DNA from: Legionella qingyii
Lineage (GTDB): Bacteria; Pseudomonadota; Gammaproteobacteria; Legionellales; Legionellaceae
NCBI RefSeq assembly: GCF_003184185.1
Contig: NZ_QHJG01000007.1
Location: forward strand, 65,708 to 129,707
DNA: 64,000 nucleotides
Direction: 5' to 3'
Under the pieces are notes generated by a model that was not told the DNA's origin, did not search any database, and saw only the letters and a program-made list of their open reading frames with translations. The position numbers and the translations under genes are program-made. Positions 49,721 through 58,753 of this stretch are shown here, piece by piece (position 1 is the first letter of the stretch; every line of letters begins with the position of its first letter).

Positions 49721-50345
49721 ATAATGCGACTTTAGTATTTTCAGCGGGAATTGAGTTCAAATCATTACAAAAATTAGTAGGATTTAACGTGTAATACAGG
49801 CCTAAACCTACTTCACATAAAAAAATAAACAAAACAAGTGCACCAAACAAAACATAAAGAATTTGTTTATTTTTTCTCTTTTTTTCATGTATCTTATTGA
49901 GAATGGTTTCATTGCTGTGTAGCAAACGGTCGCTAATTATTTTTATGACTGACGCTACAATTGCACCATGGCACTGATGCTTTTCCAAAGCATGTAATTT
50001 GCTTATAGATGTTTGCAGTACAACGGTTGTCTCAATTGCAATTACAGTCAGGGCGCAGGTGCGGTTTTGTATAACTCTCATTTCATCAATTGTTTCCCCT
50101 GTGGTCAGAGTTCCTATCAATTCAGGAGTAGACGTTTTATTTTCTTTTTTATAAAGTCCGACAGTTCCAGAAACAATAATGAAAAAGTCATCATTTAGCT
50201 CTCCTTCTTTAAGCAAAATATGGCCTTTTCCAAAAGTAGACCTTGATGAGATCTCGATGAATGCTTGATAGTTTTCATCAGATAAATGATTTAATAGCGG
50301 ACAGTTTTTTAAAATATGTTGTTCATTTTCGGAAAAGTCGCCCAT
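49719..50345 (-). CDS. Cyclic-nucleotide-binding-domain protein with a C-terminal membrane anchor
   Basis: A 208-residue protein with a Crp-like sensor domain. CPLLNHLSDENYQAFIEISSRSTFGKGHILLKEGELNDDFFIIVSGTVGLY is the N-terminal beta-barrel. TGETIDEMRVIQNRTCALTVIA is the phosphate-binding cassette, with its Arg kept. No helix-turn-helix follows. Instead a helical KKRKNK stretch leads to one membrane helix (about 163-185) and a short tail. It may sense cAMP or cGMP at the inner membrane. The ligand and output are unknown. Confidence 0.8.
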   Translation of the reverse strand: MGDFSENEQHILKNCPLLNHLSDENYQAFIEISSRSTFGKGHILLKEGELNDDFFIIVSGTVGLYKKENKTSTPELIGTLTTGETIDEMRVIQNRTCALTVIAIETTVVLQTSISKLHALEKHQCHGAIVASVIKIISDRLLHSNETILNKIHEKKRKNKQILYVLFGALVLFIFLCEVGLGLYYTLNPTNFCNDLNSIPAENTKVAL

Positions 50346-50610
50346 TGAATTTTCCTTAACTCAACAAGAGTATCTTATTATGCTTCTTTGTTTTTCAGTA
50401 TCATTGGGAGATATTGATAGACAAAAAAGCTCAGTTAATTTAATTATTTGTAGAGAGAAGAGGTTTTTTCAAGAAAAATCAATTTTTGAACTATTTTATT
50501 GGAAATACGGCTGGCTACTTGATAATTTGCCAGCTCAAAGTTGATTGATAAGCTTTTTGCTGTCAACGTATTGGCAATAAGGTAACAATTCACCAGAGTA
50601 GGAGCATATA

Positions 50611-51411
50611 ATGAGTCAGCGTTTTGCAGTTATTGGTAATCCCATAGCGCATAGTTTATCTCCGATAATTCATCAGTATTTTGCCAAACAAGTGAAAGTG
50701 CAACTGACTTATGAAAAAATTAAGGCCGATGATTCAACTTTTGAGCAACAAGTATCTGATTTTTTTACTCTGGATGGCAAGGGGCTTAATGTTACTTTGC
50801 CATTCAAACAGAGAGCTTTTGCGATGGCACAACAATGTAGCTTACGCTGTACAAAAGCTGGAGCGGCGAATACATTGTGGATGGAAGCAAATCAATTGCA
50901 TGCGGACAATACCGATGGTGTTGGATTTATTCGTGATTTGCATCGGTATATCGCTGTGGAAAACAAGAGGGTATTAATATTAGGAGCTGGAGGGGCTGCT
51001 CGTGGAATAGTTTATCCTATACTGGAACATCATCCTGCGGAGCTTGTCATCGCTAATCGAACTTTAGCTAAAGCGGAGGAGTTCCAGCGTGCTTTCCCGC
51101 AAACAAAATGTTTGAGTCTTCATGAGGTTGAAGGACCGTTTGAATTGGTGATTAATGCAACTTCTGCCAGTTTGGCAGGCGAGTTTGTAGCGTTACCTGC
51201 AGAATGTATGTCAGCAAAACCATTTTGTTATGATCTGTCTTATAAGCAAAATGATATTACGGCTTTTGTTCAATATGCACGAGGATTAGGTTGTGAGGCA
51301 GTGGATGGTTTAGGCATGTTGGTTGAACAAGCTGCTGAGTCCTTTTTTATCTGGCACGGAATTATGCCGGAAACTGAAGAGGTTCTGACATTATTACGTA
51401 CATCAATGTAG
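50611..51411 (+). CDS. aroE: Shikimate dehydrogenase
   Basis: It reduces 3-dehydroshikimate with NADPH in aromatic amino acid synthesis. The 266-residue protein has the shikimate site [12 protein letters not shown] and [10 protein letters not shown] (catalytic Lys), NTLW and [12 protein letters not shown], the NADP loop [26 protein letters not shown], and the end [23 protein letters not shown] lies about eight bases before the ATG. Confidence 0.95.
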   Translation: MSQRFAVIGNPIAHSLSPIIHQYFAKQVKVQLTYEKIKADDSTFEQQVSDFFTLDGKGLNVTLPFKQRAFAMAQQCSLRCTKAGAANTLWMEANQLHADNTDGVGFIRDLHRYIAVENKRVLILGAGGAARGIVYPILEHHPAELVIANRTLAKAEEFQRAFPQTKCLSLHEVEGPFELVINATSASLAGEFVALPAECMSAKPFCYDLSYKQNDITAFVQYARGLGCEAVDGLGMLVEQAAESFFIWHGIMPETEEVLTLLRTSM

Positions 51412-51429
51412 CCTGCGAAGGTAAAGCCC

Positions 51430-51462
51430 TAACCCGGGTGTTGCAGAGCTGAACCCGAGTTA
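51430..51462. repeat. REP-like palindrome with TAACCCGGGT arms
   Basis: TAACCCGGGT (51430-51439) and ACCCGAGTTA (51453-51462) pair over ten bases with one G-U pair, between the ends of the convergent aroE and patatin genes. It is another member of the AACCC/GGGTT palindrome family in this window and may act as a bidirectional terminator. Confidence 0.5.
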
Positions 51463-51482
51463 AACATTGTTTTATGGCGCGA

Positions 51483-52595
51483 TTACTCAAAAAAAGCCAT
51501 AACTTCTTTGGCGTTATTGATGGTGTCTTGAAAACCTAGCTCAAGCAATTCACGCGTGTAGTCTCGTTCAAAAAGAACAAAACTTAAAAGATCTCCAGAA
51601 TGTTTTTTCTCTCCTAAAATATTGAGGAGGTAGCGGAGCAAAGTGGGTAGGGCTTTAAAATGTATTTGAGCTAAAGGAGCTAAGTCTTTGCTAGGACGTA
51701 AATGCAAAGTAGTAATGGGGCGCCATGGAGAGCGACGTTTTTTCCACATTGACAGCAACATCGCTATTTCATTCATTCGATTGACCATTTCAATATCACG
51801 ATCAAGATTGTCTAAAAACAGAGCATTTAACATGTTCCCAAAAATATGAGAAAAAGGAATGTCATCATGATTACGTAACGTTTCCTGCTCAACAAATGTA
51901 GGTAGTGCTCGGGTTCCTACAATTAGAATTTTGTCGACTTCAAAACGAATAGATCCGCGAAGCGGCGCAGCCAGACCCACACTACCGTCACCATAATGAA
52001 AGCCATCAAGTAATACTGTTGGAAAAAATAAAGGCAGGGCACTGGATGCTAAGATATGCTCTGCCTGGAAACTAACACGCTTGCTGCCGTGTCGCGGGTA
52101 ATTCCAGTCCATAAATTCAGGATTATTGTGCTCGTAAAAAGAAATAGTCTGGCGAGTTTCGTAGCAATTGCTGATTATTTCTAGAGTCTCGAGATAGCCC
52201 CCACTTATATTTTGTGCAATTTTATTAAAATCAAGGCCATCTGCTATCATTTCTCTAAGTGGCGTAGTATCAAGTAAATGAGCCGCTTGCCGTTGCTTAA
52301 TCATCATTGTGCTCATGTTGCGCATTACTGATTTACTTAATGCAAGGTTACTGGCTTTATAGACTTGTTGGCAATGAATTTCACTCCAAATAGTCTCCAG
52401 CTTATCAAGCGCCGTGGGAAAGTCATCGGCATTTTCCGCAAGCACCGCTGCATTCATACTTCCCACACTTACGCCGCTGACCATTTCGAAAGGTAATGTT
52501 TTAACTTGTAATATGTGGCCAATTGCTTTTAAAACTCCGGCTTGATAAGCGCCTCGAGCACCACCACCTGCCAAGTAAAGGGCTTTTTTAGACAT
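51483..52595 (-). CDS. Patatin-like phospholipase
   Basis: A 370-residue protein with the patatin fold. The oxyanion loop is LAGGGARGAYQAGVL, the nucleophile Ser is in SGVSVGSMNA (GxSxG), and the catalytic Asp is in YGDGSVG. The Ser-Asp dyad is intact, so lipid acyl hydrolase activity is expected. There is no signal peptide. Legionella genomes hold many patatin-like proteins, some of them injected effectors; nothing here decides between a housekeeping role and an injected one. Confidence 0.88.
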   Translation of the reverse strand: MSKKALYLAGGGARGAYQAGVLKAIGHILQVKTLPFEMVSGVSVGSMNAAVLAENADDFPTALDKLETIWSEIHCQQVYKASNLALSKSVMRNMSTMMIKQRQAAHLLDTTPLREMIADGLDFNKIAQNISGGYLETLEIISNCYETRQTISFYEHNNPEFMDWNYPRHGSKRVSFQAEHILASSALPLFFPTVLLDGFHYGDGSVGLAAPLRGSIRFEVDKILIVGTRALPTFVEQETLRNHDDIPFSHIFGNMLNALFLDNLDRDIEMVNRMNEIAMLLSMWKKRRSPWRPITTLHLRPSKDLAPLAQIHFKALPTLLRYLLNILGEKKHSGDLLSFVLFERDYTRELLELGFQDTINNAKEVMAFFE

Positions 52596-52789
52596 AATGA
52601 TTTTTTTTATCGCATTGATTTGGTCTCTATGAAGAAATATAGTTGAGTTTATACTCGATTAGCAAGTTCTCGTTTATATTGGAAAAAAATTACTTTATTT
52701 TCGCGCATCTGTTTTTTTAGTCTATCGCTCATTGCAAAAAATTAAAAACTCCTTTAACTTAAAAACTTACCCTCTAAAGGAAGAAACTC

Positions 52790-54325
52790 ATGGTGAATAT
52801 ACTTCGCGAGCAACCCCGTGCATTTCACATGATTTTTATGTTGGAATTATGGGAGCGGTTCGGGTTTTACACTGTTCAAGGGATTTTAACTTTATTTTTT
52901 ATTCGTCATTTGGGGTATAGCGATACGATTTCTTATTATACATTTGGTGCTTATTCGGCTTTGGTTTACGGTATGGTGGTTATTGGTGGGTATTTAGGGG
53001 ACAGAGTATTAGGCACCAAACGTACCATCGTTCTAGGGCTTATTGTTTTGGCAGCGGGGTATTTTTCTTTAGCTCTTACCGACAAGGAACATGTATTTTT
53101 TGCACTGGGATTAATTTGTGTAGGGAATGGTTTGTTTAAAGCAAATCCATCGAATTTACTTGCTAAGTGTTACGAAGCAAATGATCCGCGTTTGCATGGT
53201 GGTTTTACCTTGTATTATATGGCAATCAATTTGGGAAGTATGATTGCATTATTTGCTGGCCCAGCAATCTCAAGTCGCTATGGTTATTCTTATGCTTATA
53301 TGATGAGCGCAATCGGTTTATTAATTGGCTTGGCAAATTATTGGCTTCAACATCAATTTGTTGCCCATATCAATACTGATGCGGACAAACGAATAATCTC
53401 GTTGTTCCAGTGGCTTATGATACTGATTGGGATAGTCTGTCTCACAGCGAGTTCTGCGTATTTATTACAGCATGTGATGCTTACAAAAAACTTGTTTTGG
53501 TTTATTACCATTACGGTAATTGTTTATTACCTCTTCATGATCCGTAAAGAAAGCAAAATTATCAAAATGCGTATGTTGGTTGCTTTGGCATTGATGCTGG
53601 AAGCTATCATTTTCTTTACTTTATATCAACAAATGCCAACATCTTTGAATTTATTTGCAGTACATAATGTAATCCCAGTTTTCTTTGGAATCACGATTGA
53701 TGCACAAAGTTTCCAAGCGCTAAATCCTATTTGGATTGTATTGATGAGCCCTGTTTTGGCTTATTGTTATGACGTTCTTCATAAAAAAGGCGTAGAGTTT
53801 TCTATCCCTTATAAATTTTCTTTAGGGATGACGATGTGTGGGATAAGTTTTTTAATGCTCTTTTTTGCTCGCTATTTTTACACAGATCAGGGCATGGTTT
53901 CTTCCTGGTGGTTAATCATAAGCTATTTATTTCAAAGTATTGGCGAATTATTGGTATCGGCGCTTGGAGTGGCTATGGTTGCGGAATTAGTACCTCCCCA
54001 AATTGCCGGGTTTGTAATGGGAATGTGGTTTTTAACTTCCGCAATTGCTGGATTTATTGGTGCTACAGTTGCATCTTATACGGCACTCCCTGAACAAATT
54101 AAACCCGGGGTCGGATCTTTAATGATTTATACGCATGTATTTGCTTGTATTGGCATCGTCACGTTAATTATTGCGTTCTTCATGTGGTTAATGTCACCAC
54201 GATTAAGTCGTTATATTTCAGGAAAAAAAACAGACTTGCAGCAAGAGACAAAAGAAGCAGAATACTCTGTATCTAAATGCTATATGTTTCAGTCCGGATT
54301 TGAACATCATTCAGATATCCCTTAA
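52790..54325 (+). CDS. Proton-dependent oligopeptide transporter (POT/PTR family)
   Basis: A 511-residue inner-membrane symporter with about fourteen helices that imports di- and tripeptides. The proton-coupling ExxERF motif is LELWERFGFYTVQGIL. Other blocks are GGYLGDRVLGTKRTI, FKANPSNLLAKCYEANDPRLHGGFTLYYMAINLGS and the late SIGELLVSALGVAMVAELVPPQIAGFVMGMWFL. AAGGAAG lies seven bases before the ATG. Amino acids are a main Legionella carbon source, which fits. Confidence 0.93.
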   Translation: MVNILREQPRAFHMIFMLELWERFGFYTVQGILTLFFIRHLGYSDTISYYTFGAYSALVYGMVVIGGYLGDRVLGTKRTIVLGLIVLAAGYFSLALTDKEHVFFALGLICVGNGLFKANPSNLLAKCYEANDPRLHGGFTLYYMAINLGSMIALFAGPAISSRYGYSYAYMMSAIGLLIGLANYWLQHQFVAHINTDADKRIISLFQWLMILIGIVCLTASSAYLLQHVMLTKNLFWFITITVIVYYLFMIRKESKIIKMRMLVALALMLEAIIFFTLYQQMPTSLNLFAVHNVIPVFFGITIDAQSFQALNPIWIVLMSPVLAYCYDVLHKKGVEFSIPYKFSLGMTMCGISFLMLFFARYFYTDQGMVSSWWLIISYLFQSIGELLVSALGVAMVAELVPPQIAGFVMGMWFLTSAIAGFIGATVASYTALPEQIKPGVGSLMIYTHVFACIGIVTLIIAFFMWLMSPRLSRYISGKKTDLQQETKEAEYSVSKCYMFQSGFEHHSDIP

Positions 54326-54468
54326 TTAAAACACATAATTAAGGGAGATAGAGCTTTAAAAGAATGTATTTTATCTAAACCTTAGAGTCAGTTGACATTT
54401 CATTTAATTCCGCCCCTTTATGCGTAGGCTAATGAAGCAATTGTCAACCGAGCCTAGTCATTGAAGAT

Positions 54469-54506
54469 GAGTCAAGCTAAATTCATAGCAGAATTTAGCT
54501 TGACTC
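54469..54506. terminator. 16-base perfect stem between convergent genes
   Basis: GAGTCAAGCTAAATTC (54469-54484) and GAATTTAGCTTGACTC (54491-54506) pair perfectly around a six-base loop. It lies between the ends of the POT gene and the small lipoprotein gene, with AATTTGTTTT following on the plus strand. A bidirectional terminator is the natural reading. Confidence 0.75.
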
Positions 54507-54514
54507 AATTTGTT

Positions 54515-54766
54515 TTATCTCCAGTGACCACCATGCCAACCGCCACCATGCCAACCAGCTCCGTGCCAACCTCTATACCAACCACGGTTACCCCAATAGC
54601 CTAGGCCAGAATAATAGTAACGGCTTGGATAATAGCCTGAGTAATAAGAGTAGCTTGGATAATAGCTTGAATAATAATAGCCATTATTAGGATAAGCAGT
54701 AACATAACAACCGCTTAAAAGAAGTGTAGGAACAAACACTAATACTGCGATAATAAGCTTTTTCAT
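54515..54766 (-). CDS. Small Tyr/Trp/His/Gly-rich lipoprotein
   Basis: An 83-residue protein with a lipoprotein signal (KKLIIAVLVFVPTLLLSGC, lipobox LLSGC). A Tyr/Ser-rich stretch (repeated YY, SYY and GYYPS) follows, and the end is built of GWHG repeats (GAGWHGGGWHGGHWR). AAGGAAG lies before the ATG at 54766; a longer reading to 54826 is unlikely. It should be outer-membrane anchored. The His-rich tail could bind metal, but this is inference. I know no family function. Confidence 0.7.
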   Translation of the reverse strand: MKKLIIAVLVFVPTLLLSGCYVTAYPNNGYYYSSYYPSYSYYSGYYPSRYYYSGLGYWGNRGWYRGWHGAGWHGGGWHGGHWR

Positions 54767-54952
54767 AATCGCTTCCTTACTCAATGTTCGCACATTAATT
54801 ATACTCCATGGTTGCAAATTGATCAAAACAAATCCTATTGCAGATTGTTAGTAATTTGTTTATTAATTAAGGCATTTTTTAAGATAACTTGGATAAACCA
54901 TGTTCATATCGAGGGGTTCTATTGTACTATGCAGTGTAATTACGGAGTAACG

Positions 54953-54976
54953 TTGAAAGCTGTTATGAAAAAATGA
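54953..54976 (+). other. Seven-codon mini-cistron overlapping the start of the next gene
   Basis: GGAG at about 54944-54947 precedes a TTG at 54953 by five bases. The frame TTG AAA GCT GTT ATG AAA AAA ends in TGA at 54974-54976, which overlaps the ATG (54973) of the following gene as ATGA. The main gene itself has a weak ribosome-binding site, so coupled translation through this short frame is possible. Confidence 0.3.
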
Positions 54977-56217
54977 ATATCCAACTCAGTCTGCATTCTC
55001 AAAAATTAATAAAGAAATATTTATTAGAGTCTCACGTCCATTCACATGAGCTTAGCTCTATTACTACATCCGCTGATCTTGCGGCGTTGATATCTTGGTT
55101 AAATAAAGAGCAAAAATACCCCAGGAAATCAAAGAAGCAACAGCAAAAAATTGAGTTTATTCTTGTATCCTTACGGACTGCGTTGTTGCACGATTTATTC
55201 CTTTCGATGAAAGGGGATGACATTAAGCTACCCAAAGAGGAAGAACACAATACTCCGATAGACAAAATCAAATTCACATTACTCACTATCGCAGGTATTT
55301 TGGTCGCCGCATGTCAGGGGTTTGATGGTATTGTGACGATGCTAAGTATTTTTAATCTATCCTCCTCAATGATTCTTGCAGCTGGATTTGCATTTTCCTT
55401 CCTTTCTGTAATTGTTTTTTGTGGATTTGACTTGGTAAAAGTCTCGAAGGCTTTAGGGGTTAAACTGAGTGATGCTTATAAGTTATTAGATGCATACTTG
55501 TTGCAATTACAAATGATTAAATCCATTAGAAAAAAAATAAATGAATATAATCTTTCGGATTTGTCTCAAGATAATTTAAAACAGCTGGAATGTATTATTT
55601 CCATGTTGCAAAAGCGTTTTAGCTTGCTCACCGAGGCAAGTCAGCAATTTGGGATGGCACTCGAAAGTGAGAACATGAAAATGGCTAAAACGCTTATTTC
55701 CGGCGTGTCCGGAATTCTGTTTTTTGGTGGTGGTTTCTTTGCTGGCCAATCAGTAGCCCTCTTTATGTCAGGTCTTCTTGTAAATCCATTAACACCCGCA
55801 TTTTGGCCTGTAATACTTTTTAGTGTCATAGTAGGGTTCGCGGCATTTAGCATTTATTGGTATGTTGAGCGTCCTGGATTGGACAAATTGGTAAGTAGTT
55901 GGTTTGGCCTCAATGAAGAGAATATACAGAAGTTATGTGATAAAAGTATGATAAAAAAAGAAATTCACAAATTAGAGAGTCTAAAAAGAAAAATAATTAG
56001 CGCGGCTCGATTAGCTAAAAGAGTGACTCAAGCAGAGCAGGCTGTTGATGCTCATGATGAACTGCTCATTGATGGCTCAGTTCATGAGCGGACTGTGATT
56101 GATATACGAACAAGTGGTAGTTATTATTCTTTTCTTAAACCTCAGGAACCTGCGGATTTATTACCGAAAATTTCTTTGGAGCAAGAACCTATAGACCAGT
56201 CGTGCTGTTTTATGTAA
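54973..56217 (+). CDS. Four-helix membrane protein ending in a CaaX box, candidate Dot/Icm effector
   Basis: A 414-residue protein with two pairs of hydrophobic helices (about 99-118 and 128-152; 238-268 and 275-297), separated by helical, probably coiled-coil segments, and with no N-terminal signal peptide. The last four residues are CCFM, which fits the eukaryotic CaaX prenylation box, with Met favouring farnesylation. Bacteria do not prenylate this motif themselves, but several Legionella effectors use it inside host cells. I do not recognise a family by sequence. Secretion and lipidation are inference. Confidence 0.6.
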   Translation: MNIQLSLHSQKLIKKYLLESHVHSHELSSITTSADLAALISWLNKEQKYPRKSKKQQQKIEFILVSLRTALLHDLFLSMKGDDIKLPKEEEHNTPIDKIKFTLLTIAGILVAACQGFDGIVTMLSIFNLSSSMILAAGFAFSFLSVIVFCGFDLVKVSKALGVKLSDAYKLLDAYLLQLQMIKSIRKKINEYNLSDLSQDNLKQLECIISMLQKRFSLLTEASQQFGMALESENMKMAKTLISGVSGILFFGGGFFAGQSVALFMSGLLVNPLTPAFWPVILFSVIVGFAAFSIYWYVERPGLDKLVSSWFGLNEENIQKLCDKSMIKKEIHKLESLKRKIISAARLAKRVTQAEQAVDAHDELLIDGSVHERTVIDIRTSGSYYSFLKPQEPADLLPKISLEQEPIDQSCCFM

Positions 56218-56280
56218 TTTATATACTATATCGATAATCTTCAATGCGCATGATCCATGGTTTGCATTGAACGTTTAAAG

Positions 56281-56970
56281 TTAAATATTTAGGGTATCTT
56301 TTACAAACGGGATCGTTATTTTTCGCTGTGCTGCCAGAGAGGCATCATCCAATCGATTGAGTAAATTGTGCAGGTCATGCATATTTCGAGAGCATCTATT
56401 GAGAAGGAATTGACCTACACTTTCTGGTAAGTCGAATCCTCTTTTTAATGCATGCAGTTTTAAAGTATTAATTTTATCTTCGTCACTTAATTCCATCAAT
56501 TGAATTACCAACCCCCAACTTAACCTAGAACGTAAGTCAGCAAGTTGGATGGGAATTGTGGTTGGTGATTGATTCCCGGAAATGATCAAAATACTTTTTT
56601 CCATATCTTTGATTTTATTATATAAATGGAATAACGCTTCCTCCCACTCGGGATCTTTGGCGATAACATCTATATCATCAATACAGATTAATTCTTGCTC
56701 TTCGACTCCTTCTATGGCTTGTGGACCCCATTCCTTGAGAAGAGTCAAAGGAAGATAGATTGCAGATTGAGAATCAATGGCTTGACAACACGCTTGTAAT
56801 AAATGAGTTTTGCCACTACCCGAATTTCCCCAAAGGTAAAGCAATCGGTCTTCTTTCTGAGTGAGCATGTGCTGTAATTGCTGTTGCAGCAGTTTGTTAC
56901 TTCCCCAATTGAAATCAACAAGGGTTGCTTCATCGTTTAATTTTATCGCTAATGCCAACTGCTTATTCAT
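56281..56970 (-). CDS. hda: DnaA regulatory inactivator Hda
   Basis: A 229-residue AAA protein homologous to DnaA domain III that, with the sliding clamp, triggers DnaA-ATP hydrolysis after initiation. Walker A is LWGNSGSGKTHLLQA and Walker B is LICIDDIDVI. The sensor block is LADLRSRLSWGLVIQL and a lid follows. The N-terminus LALAIKLND is a clamp-binding-type segment (QLALAI). Its start shares a base with the end of pgsA. The length and lack of a DNA-binding domain separate it from DnaA. Confidence 0.93.
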   Translation of the reverse strand: MNKQLALAIKLNDEATLVDFNWGSNKLLQQQLQHMLTQKEDRLLYLWGNSGSGKTHLLQACCQAIDSQSAIYLPLTLLKEWGPQAIEGVEEQELICIDDIDVIAKDPEWEEALFHLYNKIKDMEKSILIISGNQSPTTIPIQLADLRSRLSWGLVIQLMELSDEDKINTLKLHALKRGFDLPESVGQFLLNRCSRNMHDLHNLLNRLDDASLAAQRKITIPFVKDTLNI

Positions 56971-57527
56971 TATGATAGTTCTTTATTGGACCACGCTTTT
57001 CTGCCCCAGGTCCATATATAATCTATATAAGTAATCGCTGTAGTAAATGTCGTCAAAATGATCAGAACATTGAGCAGATAGGGCGAAAATTCAAAATAGG
57101 CTAATTCAAACAAACAGGAAGTAACTAGAATGAGCTGTAATGCAGTATTAATTTTACTGAGCAGTGTGGGTTGAAAATCCAGCTTGCGGCGAACAAATTG
57201 ATACCAGGCAACTACTCCTAAGGAAATTGTTACATCTCTGAGGAAAACCAAAATGACGAGCCACCAGGGAAGTACACCAATTAAGGCCAAAGAGATGAAG
57301 CTGGAAGCAATTAATAATTTATCCGCCAGAGGGTCAACAAAAGATCCAAAAAAGCTTTGCCAGTTAAAACTACGAGCTAAAAAACCATCCAATCCATCAC
57401 TCAATCCAGCAAATATAAATAAATAAAAAGCAATAACGTACTCGTGATTGTATAAATAAAATAGAAAAGGCGCGATTAATATGAGACGCAATAAAGTTAG
57501 AGCATTTGGTATGTGTTTTAGTATCAT
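56970..57527 (-). CDS. pgsA: CDP-diacylglycerol--glycerol-3-phosphate 3-phosphatidyltransferase
   Basis: An integral membrane enzyme of 185 residues that makes phosphatidylglycerophosphate, the first committed step to phosphatidylglycerol. The CDP-alcohol phosphatidyltransferase signature is complete: SDGLDGFLARSFNWQSFFGSFVDPLADK. The N-terminus HIPNALTLLRLILIAPFLF is typical of PgsA. I start at an ATG at 57527; a longer reading begins with TTG at 57581. Cardiolipin-synthase-type relatives are the alternative, but the wording fits PgsA. Confidence 0.88.
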   Translation of the reverse strand: MILKHIPNALTLLRLILIAPFLFYLYNHEYVIAFYLFIFAGLSDGLDGFLARSFNWQSFFGSFVDPLADKLLIASSFISLALIGVLPWWLVILVFLRDVTISLGVVAWYQFVRRKLDFQPTLLSKINTALQLILVTSCLFELAYFEFSPYLLNVLIILTTFTTAITYIDYIWTWGRKAWSNKELS

Positions 57528-57652
57528 AGGGCCATACGATAATTTATTTACCCTTATTTGACCAGCACCTTTTAATATCAAGATTGGTTTTTGAAGGGAA
57601 TATATGTTTTGCTAAACTGTAAATTCTAGTTTATACAATACTCGTAGTTCTG

Positions 57653-57928
57653 TCACTTATGTTTCTCTTCATTTTTACGATACATAATCACTGTATTACC
57701 AATCATTTGTACGAGTTCGGCATGTAATTGCTGGCATAACTCATCTGCCATAATGATTCGATCTTCCTTTTCTGCACCGTTAATTTTCACTTTTATTAGC
57801 TCATGTGAAAGCAATGCAATATCTGTTTCTGCAATAACGGCTTCAGTTAATCCTTTCGCTCCAAGAAGCACGACAGGTTTTAAATGGTGTGCTTGGGCTT
57901 TAAGCGATTTTTTGAGTGCAGTATCCAC
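57653..57928 (-). CDS. yhbY: YhbY-type CRM-domain RNA-binding protein
   Basis: A 91-residue single CRM-domain protein that associates with pre-50S ribosomes. The family blocks are [41 protein letters not shown] and [13 protein letters not shown]. The start is a GTG at 57928, with AAGGA upstream at normal spacing; a reading from 57979 lacks this. It is divergent from rlmE, as in many gammaproteobacteria where yhbY and rlmE-ftsH sit back to back. Confidence 0.9.
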   Translation of the reverse strand: MDTALKKSLKAQAHHLKPVVLLGAKGLTEAVIAETDIALLSHELIKVKINGAEKEDRIIMADELCQQLHAELVQMIGNTVIMYRKNEEKHK

Positions 57929-58067
57929 TGTAATGTTCCTTAAATTCACTCCAATAATGCAATTATTTTGGAGGCTCAATGATAAAATGGTAAATTATTG
58001 CACGTTTTGCTGGGAAAAGGTAGTGAAATTCAGTATCATAGTTCAAATTGATACTCTATATAAATTT

Positions 58068-58688
58068 ATGAAACGTACTAAAAGCAGTAAGCGATGGTTG
58101 CAAGAGCACTTTGATGATGTTTATGTAAAGAAAGCACAAGCAGAGGGCTATCGCAGCCGTGCTATATACAAGTTAAAAGAAGTAGACGAGAAAGAGTCCT
58201 TGCTCAAACCAGGGATGACGGTAGTTGATCTGGGAGCAGCTCCTGGGGGGTGGACACAGTATGTTTCCGAACGGTTGCAAGGTCGAGGACGTATAATTGC
58301 CCTCGATATTTTGCCCATGGATGCCTTACCTGATGTCGATTTTATTCTTGGTGATTTTCGGGAAGATGAAGTGCTGCAAAAGTTAAAAGATTTAATTCCA
58401 GAACACAGTGTTGACTTGTTATTATCAGATATGGCCCCAAATATGAGTGGTACTACTGCAATTGATATCCCACGAGCTATGTATTTGGTGGAGTTGGCTT
58501 TCGATTTTGCAGAAAAAATGTTAAAACCAGGTGGTTCCATGCTGATTAAAATTTTTCATGGGGCTGGTTTTGATGATTTAGTAAAACAAGCAAGAGCTTC
58601 TTTTGAGAAAGTCGTGATTCGAAAGCCTTCAGCTTCTCGCTCTCGCTCAAAAGAAACCTATTTGCTGGCAAAGGGATACAATTTATAG
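58068..58688 (+). CDS. rlmE: 23S rRNA (uridine-2552 2'-O) methyltransferase
   Basis: A 206-residue SAM-dependent RNA methyltransferase (FtsJ/RrmJ). The start [31 protein letters not shown] carries the first catalytic Lys region. [15 protein letters not shown] is the SAM motif. [13 protein letters not shown] holds the catalytic Asp, ML(I)KIFHG the second Lys, and [14 protein letters not shown] the end. The ATG at 58068 is preferred, since an open reading further upstream overlaps yhbY and has no homology. It is followed by ftsH. Confidence 0.95.
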   Translation: MKRTKSSKRWLQEHFDDVYVKKAQAEGYRSRAIYKLKEVDEKESLLKPGMTVVDLGAAPGGWTQYVSERLQGRGRIIALDILPMDALPDVDFILGDFREDEVLQKLKDLIPEHSVDLLLSDMAPNMSGTTAIDIPRAMYLVELAFDFAEKMLKPGGSMLIKIFHGAGFDDLVKQARASFEKVVIRKPSASRSRSKETYLLAKGYNL

Positions 58689-58753
58689 TAACTTTATGAT
58701 TTAAGAATTCGATCATAATATAAAAGCTGTACGTCACTAACGAGGTTAATACT

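Noticed and set aside
57753..58067. N-terminal extension of RlmE
   Set aside because: It overlaps the divergent yhbY gene and has no resemblance to RlmE. Homology begins at the ATG at 58068.
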